A DNA stretch of 47,014 bases from UBA4823 sp034436035 (GTDB lineage Bacteria; Chloroflexota; Anaerolineae; Anaerolineales; UBA4823). Under the pieces are notes generated by a model that was not told where the DNA came from, made no database searches, and worked only from the letters and a program-made list of their open reading frames with translations. The position numbers and the translations under genes are program-made. The number at the start of each line of letters is the position of its first letter. Position 1 is the first letter of the stretch. Below, piece by piece: positions 34,359 to 42,997 of the stretch. The DNA is taken from assembly GCA_034436035.1 (NCBI GenBank), contig DAOTVW010000070.1, positions 1-47,014 on the forward strand, in the 5' to 3' direction.

Positions 34359-35966
34359 TCAATAGGGCATAGACATAACCATTGCGATTTTGGTATCAAC
34401 AAATGGTTCAAATTGGCGAAAATTATCGCGGAATTGCTGCGCCAAGCGGTCTGCTGCTGCATCATACGCTTTCGGATCACTCCAGGTATTTCGGGGGGTA
34501 AGGATCTCCGCCGGCACATCTGGACAACTTTGCGGTACTTCTAAATTGAAGAATGGAACTCGCTGATACGGCACATGATCTAAATCGCCATTAATTGCGG
34601 CAGAAACCATAGCACGGGTGTATGGAAGGGGCATCCTTTTACCAACTCCATAGCCACCACCCGTCCATCCGGTGTTTACAAGCCAAACTTTGGATTGATG
34701 TTTTTGCAGTTTTTCAGCTAACATTTGAGCATAGCGTGCCGGATGCAATGGCATAAAAGGAGCACCAAAGCAAGTAGAAAATGTGGCTTGCGGTTCTTTC
34801 CCTAATCCTTTCTCGGTGCCAGCTAATTTAGAGGTATATCCAGATAAGAAATAATAAATTGCCTGAGAATGATCTAAACGGGCGATGGGCGGCAAAACGC
34901 CATAGGCATCAGCAGTCAGGAAGAATATATTTTGTGGGTGGCCACAAACCCCGCTAGGGACTGTGTTGGGTAAGAAACCAATTGGATATGCAGCGCGGGT
35001 ATTTTCGGTATAGGAATCATTATCAAAATCCACGCGCCGATTATTCGTATCAATCATTACATTTTCCAGAACCGTGCCGAAATGGCGGGTAGCTGACCAG
35101 ATCAACGGTTCATATTCTTTAGATAAGCGAATTACCTTAGCATAACAACCACCTTCGAAATTAAAGACGCCATCCTCCCCCCATCCGTGTTCATCATCAC
35201 CGACCATCTTGCGCGTTGGATCAGATGAAAGGGTGGTTTTGCCTGTGCCAGATAAACCGAAGAATAAAGCAGCATCCCCTTTTTCACCCACGGTTGCAGA
35301 ACAGTGCATCGGTAAAACATCCTGTTGGGGAAGGAGGTAATTAAGCACGGAGAAGAGAGACTTTTTAATTTCGCCGGCATAGCCTGTTCCACCGATCAAG
35401 ACCATTCGTTTCGTAAAATTGATGATGACAAAAATATCCGAATTCAATCCGTCTAAATCTGGGATTGCCCGAAAACCAGTGGCATGGAGTACCGTAAATT
35501 GTGGAACATGATCGGGAAGCTCTTCGGGTGCACGACGAATGAATAAATTACGGGCAAACAAACTGTGCCAAGCACTTTCGGTGATGATGCGAATGGGCAT
35601 ACGGTAGCGAGGATGAGCGCCAACGGTAGTATCTTGTACAAAGACATCCCGTCCTTGAAAATATGCCGTCATCCGTAAATGCAATTGGTCAAAGCGGGCA
35701 GGGTCAAGGGGTTGATTGATTTTATTCCAGTTGACCAATTCTGCCGTCTGCGGATCATTGACGATATATTTATCATTGGGCGCCCGACCAGTATAGTTGC
35801 CGGTGCGCACAACCACTGCACCTTCATGAGCTAACATCCCTTCTCTTCTCGAAACCACTCTTTCCACCAATGCAGGGGTGGGTAGTGTCCAATATTCCAT
35901 ATTCAAATTGCGCAAGCCATGGTTTTCTAATCCATACTTGCTGGCAATTCCCATTACGTTTGTCAT
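34359..35966 (-). CDS. pckA: ATP-dependent phosphoenolpyruvate carboxykinase
   Basis: 535 aa, full length for ATP-type PEPCK, which interconverts oxaloacetate + ATP and PEP + CO2 + ADP. Visible: RAPNDKYIV near the N-terminus, GGTGYAGEIKKS (metal/substrate loop), P-loop FGLSGTGKTTLS, DDEHGW and VWLVNTGWTGGGYGVGKRM. The start overlaps the leuA stop (ATGA), and leuA's last codons carry its ribosome site (AAAGGAG), so it is co-translated with leuA. Its place between leuA and leuC is unusual, and ties PEP/oxaloacetate flux to branched-chain synthesis. Confidence 0.96.
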   Translation of the reverse strand: MTNVMGIASKYGLENHGLRNLNMEYWTLPTPALVERVVSRREGMLAHEGAVVVRTGNYTGRAPNDKYIVNDPQTAELVNWNKINQPLDPARFDQLHLRMTAYFQGRDVFVQDTTVGAHPRYRMPIRIITESAWHSLFARNLFIRRAPEELPDHVPQFTVLHATGFRAIPDLDGLNSDIFVIINFTKRMVLIGGTGYAGEIKKSLFSVLNYLLPQQDVLPMHCSATVGEKGDAALFFGLSGTGKTTLSSDPTRKMVGDDEHGWGEDGVFNFEGGCYAKVIRLSKEYEPLIWSATRHFGTVLENVMIDTNNRRVDFDNDSYTENTRAAYPIGFLPNTVPSGVCGHPQNIFFLTADAYGVLPPIARLDHSQAIYYFLSGYTSKLAGTEKGLGKEPQATFSTCFGAPFMPLHPARYAQMLAEKLQKHQSKVWLVNTGWTGGGYGVGKRMPLPYTRAMVSAAINGDLDHVPYQRVPFFNLEVPQSCPDVPAEILTPRNTWSDPKAYDAAADRLAQQFRDNFRQFEPFVDTKIAMVMSMPY

Positions 35967-37606
35967 GACAGTATTTCTCCTTTGACTTTTGATACTCCGC
36001 TCGCCGCGAGTAATTTATTCAACGCAGCCAGATACGCTTTAGCAGCCGCAACGATGATATCGGTGTCTGCCCCATAACCACCAAATGTCCGCACATGAGT
36101 GCGCCCATTTTGGGGGGAAGCCCGTTCCGGCAGTTGATTGTCATTTGCCTGCAACCGCACCGTAACCTCACCCAAGGCATCGATACCCTCGGTTACAGCA
36201 TGGACATTGAACTCCAAAAGAGTGTTTGGCATACCCACAATGGCATCGATGGCGCAATAAGTGGCATGTACCGGCCCGGTGCCTACGGCTGCATGGGTAT
36301 ACAATTCTCCATCAGGACCTCGTAGTCGTACGGTAGCAGTCGGCATACCCATTGTCCCACAGGCAACTTGCAATCCCTCCAGACTATAATATTCTTCTCC
36401 CTTATTTGTTTGATCTCCCAGCAGAGCTTGTAAGTCTGCTTCCGTAATTACTTTTTTCTTATCAGCCAGTTCTTTATAGCGTTCAAACGCCTGATCTAGT
36501 TCTGCTTGATTTAATTGAAAACCTAATTCTTCAAGATGAACTCGTAACGCATGTCTACCGGAATGTTTGCCTAAGACTAGCTTGGATTGACTCAAACCTA
36601 CCGTTTCAGGGCGCATAATTTCATAGGTATCCTGATGTTTTAACATCCCATCTTGATGGATACCGGCTTCGTGGGCAAACGCGTTTGCACCAACAATTGC
36701 CTTATTTGGTTGAACCGGTATTCCGGTATAAGTTGAGACCATTCGGCTGACGCGGGCAATTTGGGTAGTATCGATACCAGTAGTTAGACCATACATTGCC
36801 CGACGGGTATGAAGCGCCATAACAACTTCTTCCAACGAAGTATTACCAGCACGTTCTCCGATACCATTAACCGTTACCTCAGCCTGACGGGCTCCTGCTC
36901 GCAAACCAGCTAATGTGTTAGCAGTCGCTAACCCTAAATCATTGTGGCAGTGAACCGATACGATAGCGTTCTCAATACCGGGAGTATTAGCAATGATGCC
37001 GCTGATCAATTTTCCGAATTCATCAGGAGTGGTATAACCAACCGTATCGGGGATATTTAACGTAGTTGCCCCAGCCTTAATCGCTTCCGATAGCACCAAA
37101 TAAAGGAATTCTGGCTCACTCCTGCCGGCATCTTCTGGGGAAAATTCAATATCATCACAAAGGGAGCGAGCATATGAAACGATTTCTCGTACCCGTTCTA
37201 CTACTTCTTCTGGATCCATGCGTAATTTATAGCGCATGTGAATCGGCGAAGTAGCGATAAAGGTATGAATTCGGGGATGACTAGCATAGCGGACAGCATT
37301 CCAAGCCGCATCGACATCGTTCTTATTCGCCCTTGCAAGGCCGCAAATTATTGGAACGCGCCGGGTTACATCGCCATCGCTATGTGGAGAATTTCCAACT
37401 TCTTCCGCAATCTGACGGACACCTGCGGCATCATCTGGTGAGGCAGCCGGGAACCCGGCTTCGATCACATCCACGCCTAATCTAGCTAACGCCCGGGCGA
37501 TTTCCAGTTTTTCTGCAGAGGTAAGGCTCGCCCCTGGCGATTGCTCGCCATCCCGTAAGGTGGTGTCAAAAATTCGAACATAGTTAGGGTTGAGGGCGTT
37601 ATTCAT
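35963..37606 (-). CDS. leuA: 2-isopropylmalate synthase
   Basis: 547 aa, DRE-TIM acyltransferase that condenses acetyl-CoA with 2-oxoisovalerate, the first step of leucine synthesis. Motif DTTLRDGEQSPGASLT at 14-29, VHCHNDLGLATANTLAG (catalytic His-x-His), and GANAFAHEAGIHQDGML. The C-terminal regulatory domain (about 400-545) is complete, so leucine feedback inhibition is likely. AGAAGGAAG precedes the ATG. Its stop overlaps the pckA start by four bases. Confidence 0.96.
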   Translation of the reverse strand: MNNALNPNYVRIFDTTLRDGEQSPGASLTSAEKLEIARALARLGVDVIEAGFPAASPDDAAGVRQIAEEVGNSPHSDGDVTRRVPIICGLARANKNDVDAAWNAVRYASHPRIHTFIATSPIHMRYKLRMDPEEVVERVREIVSYARSLCDDIEFSPEDAGRSEPEFLYLVLSEAIKAGATTLNIPDTVGYTTPDEFGKLISGIIANTPGIENAIVSVHCHNDLGLATANTLAGLRAGARQAEVTVNGIGERAGNTSLEEVVMALHTRRAMYGLTTGIDTTQIARVSRMVSTYTGIPVQPNKAIVGANAFAHEAGIHQDGMLKHQDTYEIMRPETVGLSQSKLVLGKHSGRHALRVHLEELGFQLNQAELDQAFERYKELADKKKVITEADLQALLGDQTNKGEEYYSLEGLQVACGTMGMPTATVRLRGPDGELYTHAAVGTGPVHATYCAIDAIVGMPNTLLEFNVHAVTEGIDALGEVTVRLQANDNQLPERASPQNGRTHVRTFGGYGADTDIIVAAAKAYLAALNKLLAASGVSKVKGEILS

Positions 37607-37627
37607 CGTTTTCTTCCTTCTAGAAAA

Positions 37628-38641
37628 TTAATCTCCTGGTTTTATTTCAACAGGTTGAATGAAAGGCATCATGCGCCGTAAGCGTGCTCCCACTTGCTCA
37701 ATGAGATGATTTTGCTCTTGTTTTCGTCGTTCATTGAACCAAGGGCGGCCCTTTTCGTTTTCCTCAATCCAGTTTTGCGCATATGTACCATTCTGGATAT
37801 CTTTTAACAATTCCGACATTGTGTGGCGAGTTTCTTCTGTAATCAGTTGCGGTCCAGCAGTGTAATCGCCGTGTTCGGCCGTATCGGACACCGAATACCG
37901 CATGTAATTCATTCCTCCCCGGTACATGAGATCAACGATGAGCTTTAACTCATGCATACATTCAAAATATGCAATCTCTGGCTGGTAGCCAGCTTCTACT
38001 AACGTTTCAAAACCAGCTTTGACTAATGACGTGACTCCACCACAAAGAACAGCTTGTTCACCAAACAAGTCCGTTTCTGTTTCTTCAGCGAATGTGGTCT
38101 CTAACACACCGGCTCGGGTTGCACCCAGGGCATAGGCATACGATAAAGCTGTGGCGTGCGCCTTCCCGCTTGCATCTTGATGAACAGCTAACAAAGAAGG
38201 AGTTCCACCGCCCTCGGCGAAGACTTCGCGAACGCGATGACCTGGCGCTTTAGGAGCAACCATCGAAACATCAACGTAATCTGGAGGTTGAATCGTTCCA
38301 TAACGGATATTGAATCCATGGGCGAACATTAAGGTTTTACCAGGTTTTAGATAGGGTGCAATGGATTGCTGATACACTTTCGGCTGTTCCGTGTCGGGTA
38401 ATAAAATCATGATGACATCCGCCCATTCTGATGCCACTGCAACCGAATCTACTTGCAGACCATCATATAGAGCTTTATCCCAACTCTTTCCACCAGGGCG
38501 TAAGCCAACTCGCACGTTTACGCCGCTATCACGAAGGTTCAATGCGTGTGCATGTCCTTGTGACCCGTAACCAATAATCGCTACTTTTTTGCTTCGGATT
38601 ATAGAAGGGTCTGCATCGTTGTCATAATAAATTTTTGCCAT
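37628..38641 (-). CDS. ilvC: ketol-acid reductoisomerase (class I)
   Basis: 337 aa, the short class I form. It converts acetolactate and acetohydroxybutyrate to dihydroxy acids with Mg2+ and NADPH. N-terminal Rossmann motif GYGSQGHAHALNLRDSG; the cofactor loop after it (GLRPGGKSWDKA) has Arg and Ser, which favours NADPH by family knowledge. Mg-binding acidic residues appear in the knotted domain (ETETDLFGEQAVLCGG). AAAGGAA precedes the ATG. Fifth coding step of the operon, 22 bases after ilvN. Confidence 0.97.
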   Translation of the reverse strand: MAKIYYDNDADPSIIRSKKVAIIGYGSQGHAHALNLRDSGVNVRVGLRPGGKSWDKALYDGLQVDSVAVASEWADVIMILLPDTEQPKVYQQSIAPYLKPGKTLMFAHGFNIRYGTIQPPDYVDVSMVAPKAPGHRVREVFAEGGGTPSLLAVHQDASGKAHATALSYAYALGATRAGVLETTFAEETETDLFGEQAVLCGGVTSLVKAGFETLVEAGYQPEIAYFECMHELKLIVDLMYRGGMNYMRYSVSDTAEHGDYTAGPQLITEETRHTMSELLKDIQNGTYAQNWIEENEKGRPWFNERRKQEQNHLIEQVGARLRRMMPFIQPVEIKPGD

Positions 38642-38663
38642 ATTATTCCTTTCCAGATTGGAT

Positions 38664-39206
38664 TTAGTTGATTAATTCTTCATGATGATGCCCATTAGAA
38701 CCTGCTCCAGGCAAATGACGAACCGGAGCATGGTTTCCACGCATCATCGCGACTTGACCGGTGCGGACCATTTCAATAATCCCAAACGGGCGCAGCAACT
38801 CGGTCAAACTATCAATCTTGTCTTCCGTGCCGGTTATCTCGACAATCACCGATTCAGCAGCGACATCCACAATACGCCCACGAAAGATAGAGGCAAGGTT
38901 AGCAATCTCTGCTCGCTGATCTAGATTTGCTTTTACTTTAATCAATGCCAGGTCACGCATCACTGCTGGCTGGCCAGTCACATCTTGCACATCAATGACA
39001 TTGACAAGTTTGTATAAATTTGCTTCGACTTTTCGTGCATCAACTGAGTCACTATCCACAACAATAGTCATGCGCGAGACTTCCGCTGTTTCTGTTTGTC
39101 CAACGTTCAACGAATCAATATTGAAATTACGCCGCCGGAACAAAGATGCAACCCTGTTTAGAACACCGGGTTTGTTTTCGACCAAAGCAATCAATGTATG
39201 CTGCAT
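38664..39206 (-). CDS. ilvN: acetolactate synthase small (regulatory) subunit
   Basis: 180 aa. N-terminal ACT domain (LIALVENKPGVLNRVASLFRRRNFNIDSL) that binds valine, and a C-terminal domain that activates the catalytic subunit. It confers feedback inhibition on IlvB. The start is placed at 39206 (MQHTLIAL...), where GAGGAGG lies 5 bases upstream; the in-frame ATG at 39221 is part of that ribosome site. A His/Gly-rich tail (NGHHHEELIN) is unusual but short. It directly follows ilvB. Confidence 0.95.
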   Translation of the reverse strand: MQHTLIALVENKPGVLNRVASLFRRRNFNIDSLNVGQTETAEVSRMTIVVDSDSVDARKVEANLYKLVNVIDVQDVTGQPAVMRDLALIKVKANLDQRAEIANLASIFRGRIVDVAAESVIVEITGTEDKIDSLTELLRPFGIIEMVRTGQVAMMRGNHAPVRHLPGAGSNGHHHEELIN

Positions 39207-39224
39207 GATTAACCTCCTCATTCA

Positions 39225-40931
39225 CTATCTTTGCCCAGTTTCTTGCGGTTGACGAACCGGGCGACGGATCATGTTGTGCAAATCAGCTCCAGCCGGGACC
39301 ATCGGATAAACCGCTTCTTCTTTCTCAACGAAGAAATCCAACAGGACTGGCCCTGGAGTTTGTTTCGCAAATTCCAATGCGGGCATAATCTCTTCCCTTT
39401 TTGTCACTCGGCGGCCTGGAATACCATGGGCTTCGGCGATCTTGACAAAATTCGGTCCGGTTAAAGGCGTCCCCGCATAACGGCTATCATAGAAGAACTC
39501 CTGCCACTGCCGTACCATTCCCAAGAAATGATTATTCATGATGGCAATTTTCACATTCGCGCCTTCCTGAACCATTGTCGAGAGCTCGGCTTGGGTCATT
39601 TGAAAACTGCCATCTCCATCTACCAACCAAACATCTTCCTGCCGGTTGGCAAACCAAGCACCAAGAGCCGATGGGACACCAAACCCCATCGTACCCATTC
39701 CACCGGATGTGATAAATCGATAGGGTTTCTCAAAAGCATAATATTGGGCTGCCCACATTTGATGCTGGCCTACTCCGGTTGCCAAAACCGCATTACCACC
39801 AGTCACTTCCCAAATGCTTCGGATGACATGGGCTGTGTATAATTTTCCATCATCTGGCCAATATAAAATATTGCGCGAATCCGATTCAGCCCGCCATTCC
39901 TCTATTTGATCCATCCATTGAGGATGCTGGTTCTCTTCCACATACGGAAGCAAATCGTTCAAAACCGTCTTTAAATCACCTAATAACGGCAAATCAACCA
40001 CAACATTTTTGTTGACTTCCGATGGGTCAATTTCGATATGGATTTTTTTTGCGCGGGGAGCATATGTTTTCAAATTACCAGTGACCCGGTCATCAAAACG
40101 CATACCTAAAGCGATAATAAGATCTGAATTTTGAATAGCCAGATTACAGTAAGCCTCTCCGTGCATGCCCATCATCCCCAGACTTAATGGATCCGAAGCC
40201 GGCATAGAACCCAAACCTAACAATGTCATCGCAACTGGGGTTTGCGTTTTGCGAGCTAATTCCTGCACCTCTTGGCTGGCATGAGAAATTTGCACACCAT
40301 GGCCCGCTAGAATAACTGGTTTTTGCGCTTGTTTAATCATTTCAGCAGCCTTTTTCAAGAGGTGCGCTGGAACAGTACGCGGTGGTTTATAACCCGGCAA
40401 TTCTATTTTGTCTGGGTAAACGAACTCAGCTTTTTCCACTTGCGCGTCTTTACAAATATCAATCAAAACTGGTCCCGGTCGGCCTGTGCGGGCAATATAA
40501 AATGCCTCGCAAACCGCTTGGGCAATTTGGTCTGCCCGAGTAATCAGATAATTATGCTTCGTAATTGGAAGGGTGATACCAGTTACATCGGTTTCCTGGA
40601 AAGCATCTCCTCCAATTAGGTATGAGTGAACTTGTCCGGTGATAAAAACAACCGGGATGGAATCCAACATCGCTGTCGCAATTCCCGTAACAAGATTAGT
40701 TGCCCCTGGCCCAGAGGTTGCCATTGCGACCCCTACTTTGCCTGAGGCTCGCGCATAGCCATCAGCCATGTGCGCCGCGCCTTGTTCATGGCGGGTCAGG
40801 ACATGATGGATAGGGTATTTCAGCATTGCGTCAAAGATGGGGATACTTGCCCCTCCCGGAATGCCAAACACAACCTCCACCCCTTCACGCAACAAACTTT
40901 CCCATAATATTTCTGCTCCAGTTAGTTCCAT
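39225..40931 (-). CDS. ilvB: acetolactate synthase large (catalytic) subunit
   Basis: 568-aa ThDP- and FAD-dependent enzyme: pyruvate to acetolactate (valine, leucine) or with 2-oxobutanoate to acetohydroxybutyrate (isoleucine). Catalytic Glu in LTRHEQGAAHMADGYARASG (about 47), FQETDVTGIT, and the ThDP motif GDGSFQMTQAELSTMV...NNHFLGMVRQWQ. AAGGA and GGAGAGG lie upstream of the ATG. It pairs with ilvN just downstream. The 95-base gap from ilvD carries a 9-bp inverted repeat. Confidence 0.97.
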   Translation of the reverse strand: MELTGAEILWESLLREGVEVVFGIPGGASIPIFDAMLKYPIHHVLTRHEQGAAHMADGYARASGKVGVAMATSGPGATNLVTGIATAMLDSIPVVFITGQVHSYLIGGDAFQETDVTGITLPITKHNYLITRADQIAQAVCEAFYIARTGRPGPVLIDICKDAQVEKAEFVYPDKIELPGYKPPRTVPAHLLKKAAEMIKQAQKPVILAGHGVQISHASQEVQELARKTQTPVAMTLLGLGSMPASDPLSLGMMGMHGEAYCNLAIQNSDLIIALGMRFDDRVTGNLKTYAPRAKKIHIEIDPSEVNKNVVVDLPLLGDLKTVLNDLLPYVEENQHPQWMDQIEEWRAESDSRNILYWPDDGKLYTAHVIRSIWEVTGGNAVLATGVGQHQMWAAQYYAFEKPYRFITSGGMGTMGFGVPSALGAWFANRQEDVWLVDGDGSFQMTQAELSTMVQEGANVKIAIMNNHFLGMVRQWQEFFYDSRYAGTPLTGPNFVKIAEAHGIPGRRVTKREEIMPALEFAKQTPGPVLLDFFVEKEEAVYPMVPAGADLHNMIRRPVRQPQETGQR

Positions 40932-40958
40932 TACTACCTCTCCATTCCTTAGTGATAA

Positions 40959-41002
40959 TTGATGAATTCTTTATTGATTTTTACTCGAACCGCATTCATC
41001 AA
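40959..41002. repeat. inverted repeat in the ilvD-ilvB gap
   Basis: TTGATGAAT (40959-40967) and its exact complement ATTCATCAA (40994-41002), 26 bases apart, lie inside the operon between ilvD and ilvB, 28 bases upstream of ilvB. It could be an internal RNA processing hairpin or an operator for an internal promoter. Confidence 0.35.
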
Positions 41003-41026
41003 ATAACCGATTGCCAGATCAAGTTT

Positions 41027-42691
41027 TTAGATCAATACCGCTCCTTGTGATGCACTGGTAACAAAGCGCGCATATCGTCTTAACCACGGACTATTTGTGC
41101 GCGGCTCAAAAGGAGGTAATGATGCCAATCGTTTTTGGATTTCTTCCTCGCTTAGGCGTACATTAAGGGTGCGGGCTTCAATATCAATTTCGATAACATC
41201 GCCATTACGGAGCGCTGCAATTGGCCCACGAGCAGCTGCCTCAGGGCTGACATGACCTACACACGCCCCACGTGTCCCTCCAGAAAAACGTCCATCGGTG
41301 ATTAATGCCACTGATTCACCCAAACCCATTCCCATAATGGCAGAGGTCGGCGAAAGCATTTCTTGCATTCCAGGACCTCCGCTTGGTCCCTCATAACGAA
41401 TCACAACCACTTCGCCGGGTTTCACCTGATTGTTTAAAATGCCACTCAATGCATCTTCCTGGCTCTCAAAAACCCGAGCCGGACCACTAAATCGACGCAT
41501 TTGCGGGGCAACTCCCCCAGTCTTGACAATGCTGCCTTGCGGAGCGAGGTTTCCAAACAAAATAGCCAATCCCCCAACCGGACTATGGGGTTGATCAGCA
41601 GGATGGATCACTTGCGTATCTTTGATCGAGACATCACGAATGGATTGCCTTAGCGTAACTCCACTGACAGTTAATCGGTCAAGATGGATGGAATGATTGA
41701 AGCGGTCTAATTCATTCAAAACTGCTGGCACCCCTCCCGCTTGATGGAGGTCTTCAATGTGCCACGGTCCAGATGGACTGATTTTAGCGAGATATGGAGT
41801 TCGATTAGCAACCTCGTTAATACGCTCCAAGGAATAGTCAATCCCAGCCTCATGAGCAAATGCAAGGGTATGCAGCACCGTATTCGTGCTGCCCCCCAGT
41901 GCCATATCAAGAGCAAAGGCATCATCAATCGCTTCTTCCGTAACCAGCTGGCGAGGGGTGATATTGCGCGCTACCAATTGAAGAATTTGATGGGCTGCGC
42001 TTTGGGCTAATTTTTCTCTTTCGGTAGTCTTCGCTAAAGCAGTCCCATTGAAAGGTAGAGCAAGTCCTAATACTTCGAGGAGGCAATTCATCGAGTTGGC
42101 AGTGAACAATCCCGAGCAAGAACCGCACGAAGGACAGGCATAATCTTCAATTTTCTTCAAGCGGGCTGCATCAATTTTTCCTGCTTGATAAGCTCCCACG
42201 CCTTCAAAGACCGAGATCAAATCTAAAACTTCTCCTTCGGGAGTCCGACCGGCAGGCATTGCACCACCGGACACAAAAATAGCTGGGATATTGACGCGTA
42301 GGGCTGCCATAACCATGCCGGGCACAATCTTGTCACAATTTGGAATGCAGACCATTCCATCAAATTGATGCGCCTCGATCATCGTTTCAACACTATCCGC
42401 AATTAACTCCCGTGATGGAAGGCTGTATTTCATTCCAGCATGGCCCATCGCAATCCCATCATCAACGCCAATGGTGTTGAATTCAAATGGCACCCCTCCC
42501 GCTGCCCGGACTGCCTCTTTTACTAAACGACCAAATTCTTGTAAATGAACATGACCCGGTACAATATCGACATAAGAATTAACAATAGCAATAAATGGTT
42601 TCCCAAAATCCTCGTCCGTGACACCAGTAGCCTTTAGAAGGGAACGATGCGGTGCTTTTTCGAAGCCAGTTTTGATGCGATCTGATCTCAT
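41027..42691 (-). CDS. ilvD: dihydroxy-acid dehydratase
   Basis: 554-aa iron-sulfur dehydratase, the common step that makes 2-oxo acids for valine, leucine and isoleucine. Cluster cysteines are expected in CIPNCDKIVPG and PSCGSCSGLFTANSMN; GGSTNTVLH and GRFSGGTRGACVGHVSPEA are also clear. The start is placed at 42691 (MRSDRIKTG): GGAG lies 7 bases upstream, while the in-frame ATG at 42703 (MEKK) overlaps that site. It is the first gene after the leader-peptide attenuator, whose hairpin ends 18 bases before the start. Confidence 0.96.
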   Translation of the reverse strand: MRSDRIKTGFEKAPHRSLLKATGVTDEDFGKPFIAIVNSYVDIVPGHVHLQEFGRLVKEAVRAAGGVPFEFNTIGVDDGIAMGHAGMKYSLPSRELIADSVETMIEAHQFDGMVCIPNCDKIVPGMVMAALRVNIPAIFVSGGAMPAGRTPEGEVLDLISVFEGVGAYQAGKIDAARLKKIEDYACPSCGSCSGLFTANSMNCLLEVLGLALPFNGTALAKTTEREKLAQSAAHQILQLVARNITPRQLVTEEAIDDAFALDMALGGSTNTVLHTLAFAHEAGIDYSLERINEVANRTPYLAKISPSGPWHIEDLHQAGGVPAVLNELDRFNHSIHLDRLTVSGVTLRQSIRDVSIKDTQVIHPADQPHSPVGGLAILFGNLAPQGSIVKTGGVAPQMRRFSGPARVFESQEDALSGILNNQVKPGEVVVIRYEGPSGGPGMQEMLSPTSAIMGMGLGESVALITDGRFSGGTRGACVGHVSPEAAARGPIAALRNGDVIEIDIEARTLNVRLSEEEIQKRLASLPPFEPRTNSPWLRRYARFVTSASQGAVLI

Positions 42692-42708
42692 TTTTTTCTC
42701 CATAAATC

Positions 42709-42743
42709 AAAACGGGGCTGCCTTTTTTCATGGGCAGCCCCGT
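42709..42743 (-). terminator. attenuator terminator of the ilv operon
   Basis: Perfect 11-bp stem on the minus strand: ACGGGGCTGCC (complement of 42733-42743) and GGCAGCCCCGT (complement of 42712-42722), 10-base loop, followed by TTTTGATTT. It lies between the leader-peptide stop (42771) and ilvD. The bases TGCCCA at the end of the 5' arm (42731-42736) can instead pair with TGGGCA inside leader codons 28-30 (42786-42791), a candidate antiterminator. Confidence 0.9.
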
Positions 42744-42770
42744 TTTCTTGCAAAGTAAGGTAGGCTGAAT

Positions 42771-42875
42771 TTATCTCCGCGGAGTTGCCCAAACCGGTAA
42801 AAGGTTCTCAATGTTGATAATGAGAACCAACAAGCTACCTAGTATAAGGACGATGCGAAGATAATCAAGCGCCAT
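42771..42875 (-). CDS. ilv operon leader peptide (attenuation)
   Basis: 34-codon frame, too short for ordinary gene finders. Its product begins MALDYLRIVLILGSLLVLII and contains 9 Leu, 5 Ile and 3 Val, half of all residues, with a run of seven within codons 15-22. AAGGA lies 8 bases before the ATG. Codons 17-24 form an 8-bp hairpin (arms 42821-42828 and 42803-42810), and a strong terminator follows. This is the architecture of ilv/leu attenuators. When charged Leu, Ile or Val tRNA is scarce, the ribosome should stall on the codon run and prevent the terminator. The peptide itself is probably short-lived. Confidence 0.9.
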   Translation of the reverse strand: MALDYLRIVLILGSLLVLIINIENLLPVWATPRR

Positions 42876-42905
42876 AAATGATTTCCTTTTCTTGTCAGAC
42901 AGTTT

Positions 42906-42931
42906 AATAGACAATAACAACGTTGTCTATT
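42906..42931. promoter_or_regulatory. 9-8-9 inverted repeat, candidate operator in the divergent control region
   Basis: AATAGACAA (42906-42914) and its exact complement TTGTCTATT (42923-42931), 8 bases apart, lie between the ilv leader (minus) and the gene at 42998 (plus). On the minus strand the left part contains a weak -10 (TATTAA), so a bound protein would sit over the ilv promoter. It suggests an additional transcription factor besides attenuation. No protein can be named. Confidence 0.5.
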
Positions 42932-42972
42932 GACAAACTATACGAAAATAAAGACCGCCTTTTAGTGAAACC

Positions 42973-42981
42973 TGCTATAAT
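42973..42981 (+). promoter_or_regulatory. extended -10 promoter
   Basis: TGCTATAAT (TGn at 42973-42975) followed by AAGGA and the ATG at 42998. It supports a start at 42998, downstream of earlier in-frame codons. Confidence 0.6.
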
Positions 42982-42997
42982 TATAGAAGGAATGCCT

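Noticed and set aside
42709..42931. T-box riboswitch for the ilv operon
   Set aside because: The leader is too short, lacks the T-box and specifier stem, and instead contains a translated Leu/Ile/Val-rich frame.
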